This document shows, piece by piece, positions 14,901-26,188 of a DNA stretch of 64,000 bases. The stretch comes from Caenorhabditis remanei. Lineage: Eukaryota > Nematoda > Chromadorea > Rhabditida > Rhabditidae. How positions within the stretch are numbered: position 1 is the first letter of the stretch; every line of letters starts with the position of its first letter. The notes under the pieces are model-generated. The model saw only the letters and a list, made by a program, of their open reading frames with translations, made no database searches and was not told the DNA's origin. Made by a program: the position numbers and the translations under genes. The stretch covers positions 6,510,001 to 6,574,000 of the forward strand of contig NC_071328.1 of the NCBI RefSeq assembly GCF_010183535.1. Reading direction: 5' to 3'.

Positions 14901-16794
14901 AAAAATTGGATGAACAAAAAAAACGCAATCCGTTCAAACACATTTCTGAGATCTTATATTTTGTGAGTGACTTATTTCAAGGGTTTTATCAACATTCCAA
15001 TTATTTTCGGAGTAAATTTTTTTTTGAAATTTTTTTCAAAAATGAAATTTTCATAAGGGGGTACCCTTATGTGATTTTTGAAAAAATCGAAATATCTCAA
15101 AATGGTCCCCCTACTTTTTGATGTTTTTAATTGGTCCTAATAGAACTTTTAGCGGGGAATACAAATACGATTTGAACTTTGAGGATTTCTAGAGGGAATT
15201 TTCGAGAAAAGTTGAAAAAACATGAAAATGAAATTTAATTGAACAGTTTCTGGGGTGTCTGTGGAGCTGGAAATTTGTGTAGGGGTAGTCAAAAACATTC
15301 CTAACATGTTGCAAAAGTTTCCCGATGTTATCTAAAAAATTGAAATTTTTATGAATTTTTGGGTGAAAAGTCGATTATTGGGCATACTTTCCTACGATGA
15401 CGTCATAGGGGACTGGTGACATATTTTTTGTAAATTGCTACCATAGGGGTACATATGCTGTGAAAAGAGTTTGAATTGAAACAACTTTTTGCAACTGTGC
15501 CAAGAGGAATCCTCATCTTACAGACAACGCCTCTTAACAAAACTTTTTTTTTTCTTCCCAAACTAAAACAATAATATCCAAAATTGCAGGAAATCGCGGA
15601 AATCCTAAATCATCCGAAAGTTTACGCCTTTCTGCACATTCCCGTACAAAGTGCCAGTGATGCAGTGTTGACCGATATGAAAAGAGAATACTCGAGAAGA
15701 CATTTCGAACAAATTGCAGATTACATGATCAAGCAGTAAGATCAAATTTCAGTGTGTGTGTGTGTTTATAAATCAATTATTTTTTCAGTGTCCCGAATAT
15801 CTACATCGCCACTGATATGATTCTCGCATTCCCGACTGAAACATTGGAAGATTTCGAGGAAAGTATGGAGTTGGTCAGAAAATATAAATTTCCATCACTC
15901 TTCATCAATCAGTACTACCCGAGAAGCGGAACACCGGCAGCACGATTGAAAAAGATTGATACGATTGAAGCGAGAAAGAGAACTGCTGCAATGTCAGAGT
16001 TGTTCAGATCATATACCAGATTCACGGAGGATCGAATTGGAGAGATTCATAATGTTCTGGTCACAGAAGTGGCAGCAGGTGAGGATTACTTTCAAATTCG
16101 AAATTCAAGTTTTCCCTGCCTATTGAACTCATCACTGATTGGTGATCCCTTTCATCTTTCTATCAATTCCGTTCAAATAGAAATGAAGCACGTGATTTAC
16201 ATGGTGATTGAATGTTCTCTTCTACAGTATCCCATTATTATTCAAATCATCATGATCAATGGTCGACACAGTGCAAACAATGTGAATTCCATATTCAAAT
16301 TTTATGAAAAGAGAAATGGAATACTGTATGAGATTGATCATTGCTCTTTGATTTCATAATCTTTTCAACTTTTGATCAGTTTAAACTCCAAAATGTAATT
16401 AACTATACATTTGTAATTTTTTCCAGACAAACTTCATGGAGTCGGTCACAACAAGAGCTACGAACAAATTCTTGTTCCCCTTGAACACTGCAAAATGGGA
16501 GAATGGATTGAAGTTCGTATCACTTCTGTCACGAAATTCAGTATGATCTCAACACCAACTTCGCTGTCAGAAGTAACTGCTCAACATTGGACAGATTCTC
16601 CAAACTGGATGTATTTCTATCCAATGACATTCTTCCTTCTCCTTCTCGTAACTCTGTACTCAATCGATCGCTTCATTTCTCCTGGTTTTCTGGAAGAGTG
16701 GCTCCCATTCTTGGCAGATACGGAAACCGACAATGATATGTGGATGCATGGACCAAACGCTGGAGAGAATGATGATGTCGTTTTTTATGAATAA
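11937..16794 (+). CDS. cdkal-1: CDKAL1-type threonylcarbamoyladenosine tRNA methylthiotransferase
   Basis: Six exons (11937-12004, 12110-12515, 12563-12931, 15590-15735, 15789-16078, 16427-16794) give 548 residues in frame. The N-terminal MTTase domain has the three iron-sulphur cysteines in [21 protein letters not shown] and AGCVSQA. The radical-SAM core has the CxxxCxxC motif in [17 protein letters not shown] domain follows ([12 protein letters not shown]...[11 protein letters not shown]), then a C-terminal hydrophobic anchor ([17 protein letters not shown]). The family converts t6A37 to ms2t6A37 in lysine tRNA, and the tail anchors it in the endoplasmic reticulum. Intron 3 (12932-15589) is exceptionally long and contains an antisense msp gene and a large palindrome. 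The start follows a TTTACAG acceptor. Confidence 0.95.
13090..13523 (-). CDS. Major sperm protein (MSP), nested antisense in a CDKAL1 intron
   Basis: Two exons (13275-13523 and 13090-13224) separated by a 50-bp intron encode 127 residues, the exact length of nematode MSP. The protein starts [14 protein letters not shown] and ends NLPIEYNP, matching C. elegans MSP almost residue for residue, so this is a true cytoskeletal MSP and not merely an MSP-domain protein. MSP polymerises to drive amoeboid sperm motility and is also released as an oocyte maturation signal. The gene is short and GC-richer than the surrounding intron, with codon use typical of a highly expressed gene. It has its own sperm-type promoter upstream (see the separate entry). 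Numerous msp copies are usual in these genomes, so I give no number. Confidence 0.97.
13579..13615 (-). promoter_or_regulatory. MSP-type sperm promoter: GATA site, AGATCT and TATA-like element
   Basis: Reading the minus strand towards the msp ATG, there is an AGATCT hexamer (about 13609-13614), then AGATAAGG (13595-13602), then CATAAATAG (about 13579-13587), about 55-90 bp upstream of the start. AGATCT and (A/T)GATAA elements are known conserved upstream sequences of transcribed C. elegans msp genes, and GATA factors act in the germ line. This supports an expressed gene rather than a pseudogene. Confidence 0.75.
13756..15533. mobile_element. 1.78-kb palindromic element with TTAA flanks
   Basis: Two arms of roughly 870 bp are inverted copies of each other around a loop of about 50 bp near 14628-14676. 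Each arm encodes the same meaningless 81-residue ORF, so the inner arms are identical over at least 240 bp; only the outer 150 bp or so differ appreciably. The element starts GAGGC, ends GCCTC and is flanked by TTAA on both sides (13752-13755 and 15534-15537), the target duplication of piggyBac-type transposition. It resembles the PALTTAA class of non-autonomous palindromic elements known from C. elegans. No transposase is present. It lies wholly inside intron 3 of the CDKAL1 gene. Confidence 0.88.
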
Positions 16795-19403
16795 AAACAA
16801 GCAATCAAGTGTCTCTTTTTTTGAGTTATTGTTGACCCATTTTTCCACCTACCCACACTTGTTATTTTTTCTTTGTTTTTGTTCTCATTCTCATATTTTC
16901 TTTTTCTTCCGTTATGTGTTGTCCCCGTTTTTTCTACTAATAAAAACCTCATGGTGTTAAATGTTGTCTTGATGTTTCTCGTGATTCAGTTTGTTTTTGT
17001 TATCATCTTGTTATCTGAAAATTTTCAAAACCACATTTTGTAATTTTCGCTGGCTAATTTCGGTTTAATGATATCATATGAAATATTCTTTGTTAGAAAT
17101 TATATTATCTCTAATTCTAAATATCTATCCAGTCAACGGTGCATCTGGTGAAAACAACAACTCAATGGTCCTGTAGAATTATTGTCAGATCTTTTGATCT
17201 GATACCCTCTGCAAACCTCGTTCTCTGATGTCCCCAATAAAACCCCATCTCTGCAAACCCCCGCTTTTCCCCAATAAACTATTGTAATAGTATATAAGCC
17301 CGCTTTGCGGTATAAAAAGGCTCTTAAAACGATATTCGTTGTTTCTTTCTGTTCTTACTATTCTTTCTGATATTTCTTCTGTTCGTGATACTGATATTCC
17401 GAAAAATTAAATTGGTATTGTTTCCTCTAGAATCTCGACGAGAAAAACCCAAATTTTATATTGTGACTCCTATTTGCTGGCAGCCTATACAATGTTTACA
17501 TTCCCTGATATTTCTTTCACTTTCTAACTATCGTGATTTATCATTACAATTCTTGCTTTTGTCAAACTGAAAAATCTATTTCCATATGAAAGAGTTGGAA
17601 AAAGTTTTTGGAATTTCAATTTCTTTTCAATCTATTCACACCGCTTTGCAGACATCTTGCAAAAACTTCTATTTCATCTAAAAATATCCGATTCTCCAGA
17701 GTCTTTCGTCTCCTTCCAAAGATATAAAATCACAAGTCAATATCATCAAATCAAGAGAGTAGCCAAACGAGACAAGAGAGACAAAAAGACAAGGCCCCGC
17801 GTGCATTTGTTTGTTTGTCTGACACTCTCTGTCATATTCGTCTTCTCAACACTCTACTCGTCAATGTCATCTACTCTCTTCGTCTTCTCATTGGCGTCGC
17901 GGCTAGCCGAGCGGCTGTAGAGAAGGGGTTGTCTTTTTTCTCTCTCATTTTCTCTCTTGAGTCTCTTTTTTGAGAAAAAGACTCTCTTTAGTAGGTCTCT
18001 CTCTCTATTTTCTCCTCCTTCAACCAACAGCGTCGAAAAACAGAAGAGCCGTCCTCTCCTTCCTTCCCGTCTCTCTTTCTCTCTCTCTCTTCATCCACTC
18101 TCCAAACGACTCTTCCTGTTTCAACTCATTCATCGAATAAATAATCATTTTTGGGTTCTTCTTCTATCCTCTTTGTTCTTCATTTTTTCAGTTTTTACAA
18201 ACTTTTGTTAGATATGGGCAGAACTCAAATAATTGCTGTTTTCTCTTTAGATCTGCCAAAATTTCAACTTTCATCCTAGTAATCATCTGACATTGGCTTC
18301 TCTAATTTCTAATCCCATAAGTTTGATATGTTTCTATTATATTTTAATCTTTTTAAAAAGTATAAGATCAACCTTTTTCGCATCTTGGCATCGTTCCAAC
18401 ATCATCTCTTTTTCAAAAGTTTTCTTGAAAAGGTTTTGGGGAAATATGTTTATGAAATTTACCCTTAATCGAGAGACAGTTCTTGAATTTTTTCCTCGTT
18501 TTTCTTGTCCCGATTCGAATTCTGAGATCAGTAGGAAATTTTCGATTCAAACATCATCTCTCTTTCTCAAGAACTAAATCTTTTCTTATCAACCCTGCCG
18601 CAAGTCTTCTAGTTTTGAAACCGTTCCGAACTCCTCCGGTCGCACTTTTCCTCCCAAAATCCTTCTGCGTCATTGGCATATTGAACAAGTCAAAACACAA
18701 CAAAAAGCAACCAAACAAAAAAGATCAGCTGGGTTTTATTAGTTAGTTTTATTGGTCGTTCTCTCATCTTCACTTTCTTTTCTTTTTCTCTTTTCTTCTT
18801 CTTCTCATAATGTTCCATTTTTCTTCATTGACGCATGTTTCTCTCTTTTTTTCTTTTTCATGAGTGTACTTTAGTTCCGGGATTCATTGTGTTTTTGCAC
18901 AAAATGAAGGATAATTTGATTTCCCGCAAATGTGCTCCATAGCTATAAAGAAGTTTCGCGTCACAAAGGCAGCTCCCAATTTCGAGAGTAAAGATCAGAA
19001 TCAGTTCAATCTGGCAAATCTCAAACTCCGCCCAGTTTTGCCACCCTGCTATTTGACTCCGCCTATTTTTGTCGCCCCGCCCACTGCAATATCTGATTCG
19101 CGAGCCATATCTATTCGACATGATTAACCATGACGTTTGAATTTTGGCAGTGTTTCGGCTTGTTAGAAATCATCATCTTCTTTTAATATTTGAAGCTACA
19201 AGATAGATCGAATCGTCACGTTTTTGCTTCCGAGTCACATGTGTTCTTTCTAAAAAATTCAGAGCCTTCTCTTTTCTCATTTTTTCATTAATTCTAAAAA
19301 CAAACCTTGTTTATTCCTTCGTGAAACCTATGAAATTATCATGTTCTTTTTTTCAACTCTTCAATTTTCTTGACTTCCCTTCATCAATTTTTTCTATTTT
19401 CAG
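16795..19403. other. Long intergenic or 5' region before the Nudix gene
   Basis: After the CDKAL1 polyadenylation region (AATAAAAA near 16938) there are about 2.4 kb without a supported exon. Visible landmarks are a TATAAAAAGG at 17311-17320, two imperfect direct repeats of CTCTGCAAACC...CCCCAATAAA at about 17209 and 17252, and a strongly CT-rich tract at about 17930-18120. The tract is probably promoter or outron sequence. An unrecognised first exon of the Nudix gene may lie here. Confidence 0.5.
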
Positions 19404-21010
19404 TCACAATAACTTCGACACTGAGTCGTGGTGAGCCGTCGTCGAACAAGGGAGAAACCAGCAGTAACAAAATTAACAAGACGACAAGCCAAATCGTAGG
19501 CAATACAACTGACACAACGACGGGCTCACCAATTATCATAAGCAACGGGGTGGCGGCAAACGAGGAAGAAGGACAAGAAGTTGGTGGTGGTGATAGTGGA
19601 GAGAAGAAGACGTGTATGCTTTCTGGATGGAAGTCAAGAGAGAGTGAACGGAATAAAGTTCGTCTCAGAGATACTGAAGGTTTTCGAATCAGATCTGCTG
19701 CTCTATGCATTAAAGGTACGTGCAGTATTATTAAAGAGACTGGATTTCTGAAACTTCATCCATGAACTCAATTATTGTAGCGAATAGAATTACGGAATTG
19801 AAAAACAAAATTAGACGCTCCGTTTTGCTCCTGAAACGGATTTTTCATTTTCTCACGAGTTTCAATTCCCTCAAACCAATCGAGGCCATTCATTTCCAAC
19901 TGATTTCTCTCTTTCTCTCTCTTTCTCTCCACAAAAAAACTTTGAAAAGTCACCTTATCATTTCTCTTTCAATTTTCAATCTTCTTTCTCTTTCTATTCC
20001 AACGAACGCACACAGTTCGTCAGATACACCAAAAAAAACCCGCAATCAGTTTAGAAATCCACTCGTCTTTTCTCTGCTACCTGCGCCCGCGCACCTTTAT
20101 CTTTGTGCAGATAGGATGCAGAAAAAACATGGGAGGGCAAGAAAACAAATAGGAAAGAACGAAAAAGAGATGATTGTCTACGTGTGGTTTATGATTTAAC
20201 TACGTCAAAAGTTCACAAGATTAGAGTTATTTTAATTATGAGGGATATCCCAAAAAAGAAAGTATTTCTGTGCCACGTGCCTGGAGAGATTTCAAAGATC
20301 ATCATTTATCATATGACGTTGGAAGTTCGTTGATTAACATTTATTCGGTCGGGTACAACTATTTTTTCTCACTTCTTTTTCTTCTTTCTTTTATCTTGTT
20401 GCCTATACAAACGGATAGAAAGAACACTGATAAGAATATGGACGTCGCTGACAAAAATGTGTATTTCGAAGACAGAAAGAAGATTAGAGATTGAGAGATT
20501 TAGATTTTAAAGAGATTTTTTTAGTGATTCAAAGTTCAGAAGATTATGGTCTAGAATTCCGAGTATTCAATAAATAGTCTCTTATTATTCAGGGACTGGT
20601 AAAGAGACACTTGTCTTGCTTGTCAGTGGTGGAAAAGACGGAGGAAAATGGGTCATACCAGGTGGTGGAATCGAGAAAGACGAGTGTGCAGAAGAGGCGG
20701 CTCATCGAGAATTAATGGAAGAAGCCGGAGTCCGAGGAACGATTCTAAAAAAGATTGGCATGTTTCAAGTGAGTAAAAGGAAACAAAAGTTTGATAAATT
20801 TAAGAGTTTTAGTTTTCATAACCAAAATCGTTTTTTCAGGACGACGTGCGTAAGCACCGAACACAAGTTTTCCTGATGGAAGTATCAGAAGAGCTTCAAA
20901 CATGGGAAGAAAATGAATATGGACGGCAGAGGATATGGATGAACATCGTCGAATCAAAAGAAAAAGTGAAACAATCACATCGTCCAATGCTTGATGCCCT
21001 GATGAGGTAG
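19404..21010 (+). CDS. DIPP-type Nudix hydrolase (diphosphoinositol polyphosphate phosphohydrolase); 5' end unresolved
   Basis: Three exons (19404-19715, 20593-20768, 20840-21010) are in phase. The Nudix box is complete: GGGIEKDE, then AAHRELMEEAGV, matching Gx5Ex7REUxEExGU. The context KWVIPGGG and KHRTQVFLMEV is that of human NUDT3/NUDT4. These enzymes hydrolyse inositol pyrophosphates, diadenosine polyphosphates and mRNA caps. The first visible exon starts with two bases of a split codon after TTTTCAG and has a Ser/Thr/Gly-rich stretch of about 70 residues before the Met near 19617. Starting at that Met would give a protein of NUDT3-like size. Starting in an upstream exon, as the splice site implies, gives an N-terminal extension. 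I cannot decide between them. Confidence 0.85.
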
Positions 21011-22214
21011 TCTCCAGAAGTCCTTCTACTCAAACAATGATTGACGGTTTTTTATTGACGAAACGGGATCCATTTTGCTGGAATTTTAATCTACAGATTT
21101 AAAAATAATTGTTTTTCCTCTTGATCATTTCATTATTGTCTTACCCACCCATAAGTTCTGTAAATTTTTTCGGAATTCAAGCTTCCCACAAGCTTTTCTC
21201 CCCCTCCTGACTGGTCCCCTGTCACACCCTCATTTATTTTTCCTTCTCAATTCTTTGTATTTCTTTTCATATCGACACCACGAAAATTGATTCAAATCAT
21301 TTCTTCCCCATTTCCCCACTCCCCGAAACATTATTCTTTTCATGAAATTTTCTTCATCTTTATAATGCTTTACCCTTCTTCGCCTGTCTCTACCAAATCA
21401 TCAAAAAATCAAAGTTTAAATTAAAATTTCATAATTCATAAACAGTTTTTGCGATGTTTGGTTCCACCAACCCTTTTTGCAATTCGACACTTTTTTGTAT
21501 CGAATTGATAAATTATAATCAAGACGCGTCGTTTTGCTTATCATCAAGCAATTCTCGCCATTCACTATTCTCTATTTCACATTGATTGGTCTTCTTGATA
21601 CGTGTCTTCTCAAGTTTCCACTATTTTTCAATACTTTCTGGAAGTTGTGTGACAACTTCAAAAACAATGATCATCTTGCGTCCGGAATGTTATTTTCAAC
21701 CAATATGATTTAATATGGGAATGTGCATTTCCTGAGAGTGAGATAAAAGATAAACCTGAAATCGAAGTAGATGCTGTGAAATCATCAACCATTCGATTTT
21801 TTGTTTAAGTCTAGAACAGATCTAGATCTTAAACATATTAGTTGCCCTCTTTTCGGTAAACAGGTTAGCTAACCGGAACGCCGTGGCTTCGTTATTGATT
21901 ATTGATTTACAAGCAGAAACGTGAGCTCTTCTTCATGACTCAACTCTACTTGTCTGAAAAATCTTCGAAATTACATTTTTAATCACACCCGTCAGAATAC
22001 TTATCATCCAACAACTCTAGCCATTCACTTTCCTTTTTTGTGTAATCGACTTCATTCTAATTCTACCACGTGTTTCTGAGACTTCATTTTTTCATTTGTT
22101 TCAAATTCTACATTGCAACTCTCAGGATAACAGTAGATTTTTCCAATCTGAAACCTTTTTTCTCATAACTTTTCAGTTTCCGAGTTAAATTTATCAAAAA
22201 ATGTCGATTTTCAG
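21011..22214. other. Intergenic region between the Nudix and prolidase genes
   Basis: 1.2 kb of AT- and T-rich DNA without supported exons. It holds the Nudix 3' UTR and the upstream region of the prolidase gene. Confidence 0.5.
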
Positions 22215-23921
22215 ATGACGTTTCAACTAAGTGAGAAAACATTCAAAGTACCAGTTGACCTCTTCATCGAAAATCGTCAACGTCTCATCGAAGATCTTAA
22301 AACGAAAGTTCCACAAAATTCGGCCGTTTTACTTCAAGGAGGAATCGAGAAGAATCGTTATAACACAGATGCGGCTGATCTCCCATTCCGTCAAGAGTCG
22401 TACTTCTTCTGGACTTTTGGTGTGAATGAGAGTGAATTCTACGGAATTATTGATGTGTCGACTGGAAAAACGACGTTGTTCGCACCAAGATTGGACCCCA
22501 GTTATGCTATTTGGGATGGAAAAATAAATGATGAGAAGTATTTCAAGGAGAAATATGCAGTGGATGAAGTTGTATTCAATGATTCAGAGCAGACGATTGC
22601 ACAGAAATTGAAGGCGCTGGCAGTGAAGCAGGTCTACCTTTTGGTGAGTTTAATTAATTTGAATTTGTCAGAAAACTTCTGAATGCACATCTTAACCTAC
22701 TTTTCTCATCTTGTAGCGTGCCGAGAATACCGATTCTGGAGATGTACTGGTCGAGCCAAAGTTCGCGGGAAGCCAAGATTTCCAAGTCAATACCGAACTT
22801 CTCTACAAAGTAATGGCCGAGTTGAGAGTTATCAAGTCGGAAAAGGAAATCAATGTTATGAGATACGCCAGCAAAGTTGCATCGGAAGCTCATCGTGCAG
22901 CCATGAAACACATGAAACCCGGTCTTTATGAGTATCAACTGGAGGTAAGTTTTCTGTTTCTGAAAATTCTGAAACCTAAACTTCTCTCTTTCAGAGTCTC
23001 TTCCGTCATACATCGTATTATCATGGAGGATGTCGTCATCTCGCTTACACGTGTATCGCTGCTACCGGATGCAATGGATCCGTCCTACATTACGGGCATG
23101 CAAATGCACCGAACGATAAATTCATCAAAGACGGAGACATGTGTCTGTTCGATATGGGTCCAGAATACAATTGCTACGCTTCTGATATCACCACTTCTTT
23201 CCCATCGAATGGAAAGTTCACCGAGAAGCAAAAAATCGTGTACAATGCTGTTCTCGATGCCAATCTGGCCGTTCTGAAGCAAGCAAAACCAGGTGTCAGA
23301 TGGACTGACATGCACATTTTATCGGAGAAAGTTATTCTGGAGCATCTGAAAAACGCTGGACTGGTTGTTGGAGATGTTGATAAAGCTGTGGAAGCAAGAG
23401 TTGGAGCAGTCTTTATGCCACATGGATTGGGTCATTTGATCGGATTGGATGTTCATGATTGTGGTGGATATATGGGAGATGCTACGCCAAGATCAACTCT
23501 TCCAGGCCTCAAAAGTTTGAGAACAACTAGAACTTTGATGGAGAGAATGGTAAGTATATCGGTCTTTTTGAGAGCGTAAATCTGGGCTTTCGCAATTCAG
23601 ATGAAAGTGTAATTTGCTGTACTTACAACTACTTTATTCCAGGCGATCACTATCGAGCCAGGATGCTACTTCATCGACTTCCTTCTTGATGAAGCTCTCG
23701 CTGATCCAGTGAAAAGCGCATTTTTGGTTAAAGCTGAAATCGATAAATACCGTGGATCAGGCGGTGTTCGTATCGAAGATGACGTCATTATTCGCGCTTC
23801 CGGAAACGAGAATTTGAGTGATCTGCCACGAACCGTCGAAGAGATTGAAAACTTCATGGCAAGCGGGGAATGGACGGAGAGAGTAATTGAGTCCCGTGTA
23901 TCTGAATTCCTTTCGAAATAA
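22215..23921 (+). CDS. pepd-1: Prolidase (Xaa-Pro dipeptidase, M24 family)
   Basis: Five exons (22215-22643, 22717-22944, 22995-23549, 23643-23921; the first junction is phase 0) give 496 residues, close to human PEPD at 493. An aminopeptidase-P N-domain (QESYFFWTFGV, LFAPRLDPSYAIWDG) precedes the pita-bread fold. All five metal ligands are recognisable: the two Asp in FDMGPEYNCYASD, the His in PHGLGHLIGLDVHD, and the Glu in TIEPGCYF and GGVRIEDDVII. The enzyme cleaves X-Pro dipeptides in the cytosol, needs two manganese ions, and functions in collagen-proline recycling. The ATG follows TTTTCAG with no gap, a typical trans-splice start. It lies convergent to smo-1, the arrangement I remember from C. 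elegans cosmid K12C11. Confidence 0.96.
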
Positions 23922-24232
23922 CTTATTGTAATGTACTTTAATCTTTAGTATTTCATGTGAATTCGCCATTTTTTAAATCCGAAAACAGAGGGAGTTTATT
24001 TGGATGAATAAGTTATTTGAAACGTCATTGACTTTACTTTAATTATAATACGGTTCGAAATGTTTTAAAAGGTCGAGAGGAAAAGAGAATTTATGGGACA
24101 GCATACTGAGGTACCGCGCCTGGAGACGATGAACGGGGAAAACAAGCCGAGTATCTCAGAAATGGAAGGAAGGGTGGAGGAAGGTTTTGTCTTCGGATTA
24201 GAGTGTAGTAAGAGTTTGATAGATACAACAGA

Positions 24233-24610
24233 TTAGAAGCAGGATCCTCCGAGCTGCTCCTGGTACACTTCGATGACGTCATCGTCCTCCATCTCGAGCG
24301 TCTTTGGAGTGTCCTCGTCGTTGATGCGACGTCCGTCAAAGAGGAAACTGAAAATAAACATCGTTCACACCGAAATGTAAAATTTTTAACTAACCGGAGA
24401 CTGTTCACTGAGACTCCGGTTCTGTCGGCATACGACTTCTTCAGCTTAGCCATAGATGTTCCGAACTTGACTCGGAAATGGACTTCGTTGCTGTCCTGAA
24501 ATAAACAATGATTATTATTCTGAAACTGCACAAACTAATTTTACCTGTCCAACGACCTTGATCTTGATGTATTCGGCGTTATCACCGGCTGGTGCTGCTT
24601 CGTCAGCCAT
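24233..24610 (-). CDS. smo-1: SUMO
   Basis: Three exons (24545-24610, 24395-24495, 24233-24347) encode 93 residues. The protein has the acidic N-terminus [19 protein letters not shown], the beta-grasp fold ([47 protein letters not shown]) and the mature Gly-Gly C-terminus. Three residues, Ser-Cys-Phe, follow the Gly-Gly and would be removed by a SUMO protease of the Ulp/SENP family. The product is conjugated to lysines of many nuclear proteins. A TTTCAG acceptor lies just upstream of the ATG. C. elegans SMO-1, as I remember it, has a single Phe after Gly-Gly, so this is another species. Confidence 0.97.
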
Positions 24611-26188
24611 ACTTACGAGTCTGAAAGAAACGCGAATGAATAAAGGTTCGAAGAGATTACTGAGAAGTGAGAGTGATGACGTTGCCATAGCAATAGCAAG
24701 ATAGAAGAGCTCGTGACCAAGATAATTCTAATGGGAAAATGAAAGTGAAGAATGAAGGAATTATGCGAGGGCACCACGCCTTCTAGCGATAGGTCCACAC
24801 GACTCTCGTCGTCTGACAGATGAAGAAACGAAATATAATAGTGAGAGGAGAGTGTCTTGCCTGGAAGGCAGCGCATGCTGATGTAGGATTCGAAATCGAT
24901 CGATGCTCCTCTAAACACGGCCTGCGCTAACTATAATTTCTCTGGCGCTAGAGAAATAAATTCTATTAAGAATGAGCGGAAGCACCTTTTTCTGTGACGC
25001 CCAACAAAAATAGAAAAACGGGCTATAAAATTATGGTCGTGGAGGCTGTTAAAAAGGAGTGAACACGGCGAGGAGAAACAAAACAGAGAATCATAGAAGG
25101 AGCGCTTCTTTTCTGAGAGTGGAACTATGGTGTCTCACATAAACTAATCAATTATTGATATCTTCAAAGTCTTTAGTGCGTTATTTTTCCGCAAACACAA
25201 CAACGAATCCTACATCGAGAAAAAACACATTGAATTTTTTTTAAGAAAAAAAGAAACGATTGGTTGAAAAATTTAAATGTTCCTTAAACGTTTGAAATCG
25301 TCATCTGACCCTATTAACACGATGTATGGGTTCAGAATTTTATTCAAGAGTCATCAGAAAATTAGTATTTCAGTCTACCTAAAATATTATCTGGGAAATA
25401 TTTAACTAAACAGAACAAAAGTGAATATTGAAAAGAAAAAAACAGTGAAACGAGAAGCGAAATCACCGCTTTCATGAAGGATACAAAGAAGAGAAACGCG
25501 CCTGAACCTACTTTCGAAAAGATTTCCCGCGTTGCAAGCTGTGTACTTTGACGTCGAAGTGAACCTCACCAAGTCTATTATTTTACGCGCATTGCGGTTT
25601 ACTGTAGAAAATCAATACTCCGTGAATTCAGAAAAAAGTTTTGACGTACCGCGTCAAAAACTCATAAGAGAAACTTATTGAACAAAATTTTCAGTTATAA
25701 CAAAAACATGTTTTTTAAAGGAAAAACTGAAGGTTTAAAGACAGATAGCAGTTTCAGCAGTAGTTTCCTTAATTTCTTTTTTGCCCTAGCTGGAAAATTG
25801 AAGAAAAGTTGCTATTGCAAGTTGATGGAAAAAGAACACACAGGGAACCACCAAAAAACAAAAAATTGCAAAAAAGGAAAAGCGGAAAATGCACACGTGG
25901 TATCGAAATGCATTAGAATATTCTCGAAATATTTTAGGTAAAAAAATCGATAATTTGAAGGTCTTACCGCGAACATGCGACAACCGCCAAGTTAAAAATA
26001 TTTTCTGCAGATAGTAAGTACGCTCTAATATCAAAAATCGATAATCGTTTTAGGCACCGCCCATCTCAAAACGGGTTGGCGGGAAATTAGGATGAACGGG
26101 GTCTCGAGTGGAGGAATCGGATTTTGTATTTATTAGAAACTTTGGAAAAGGCGGTATAAACGAGATTGAGATCGAAATGTAGAAGAGT
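24611..26188. other. Intergenic region upstream of smo-1
   Basis: 1.6 kb containing the smo-1 promoter side and the 3' flank of the copper transporter array. A short perfect hairpin, GTTTTTGACGCGGTACGTCAAAAC on one strand, lies at about 25638-25661. No exon is supported. Confidence 0.5.

Noticed and set aside
14179..15121. Two identical 81-codon ORFs, one in each arm of the palindrome
   Set aside because: They are mirror images produced by the inverted repeat, AT-rich, with no family resemblance and no splice or promoter context.
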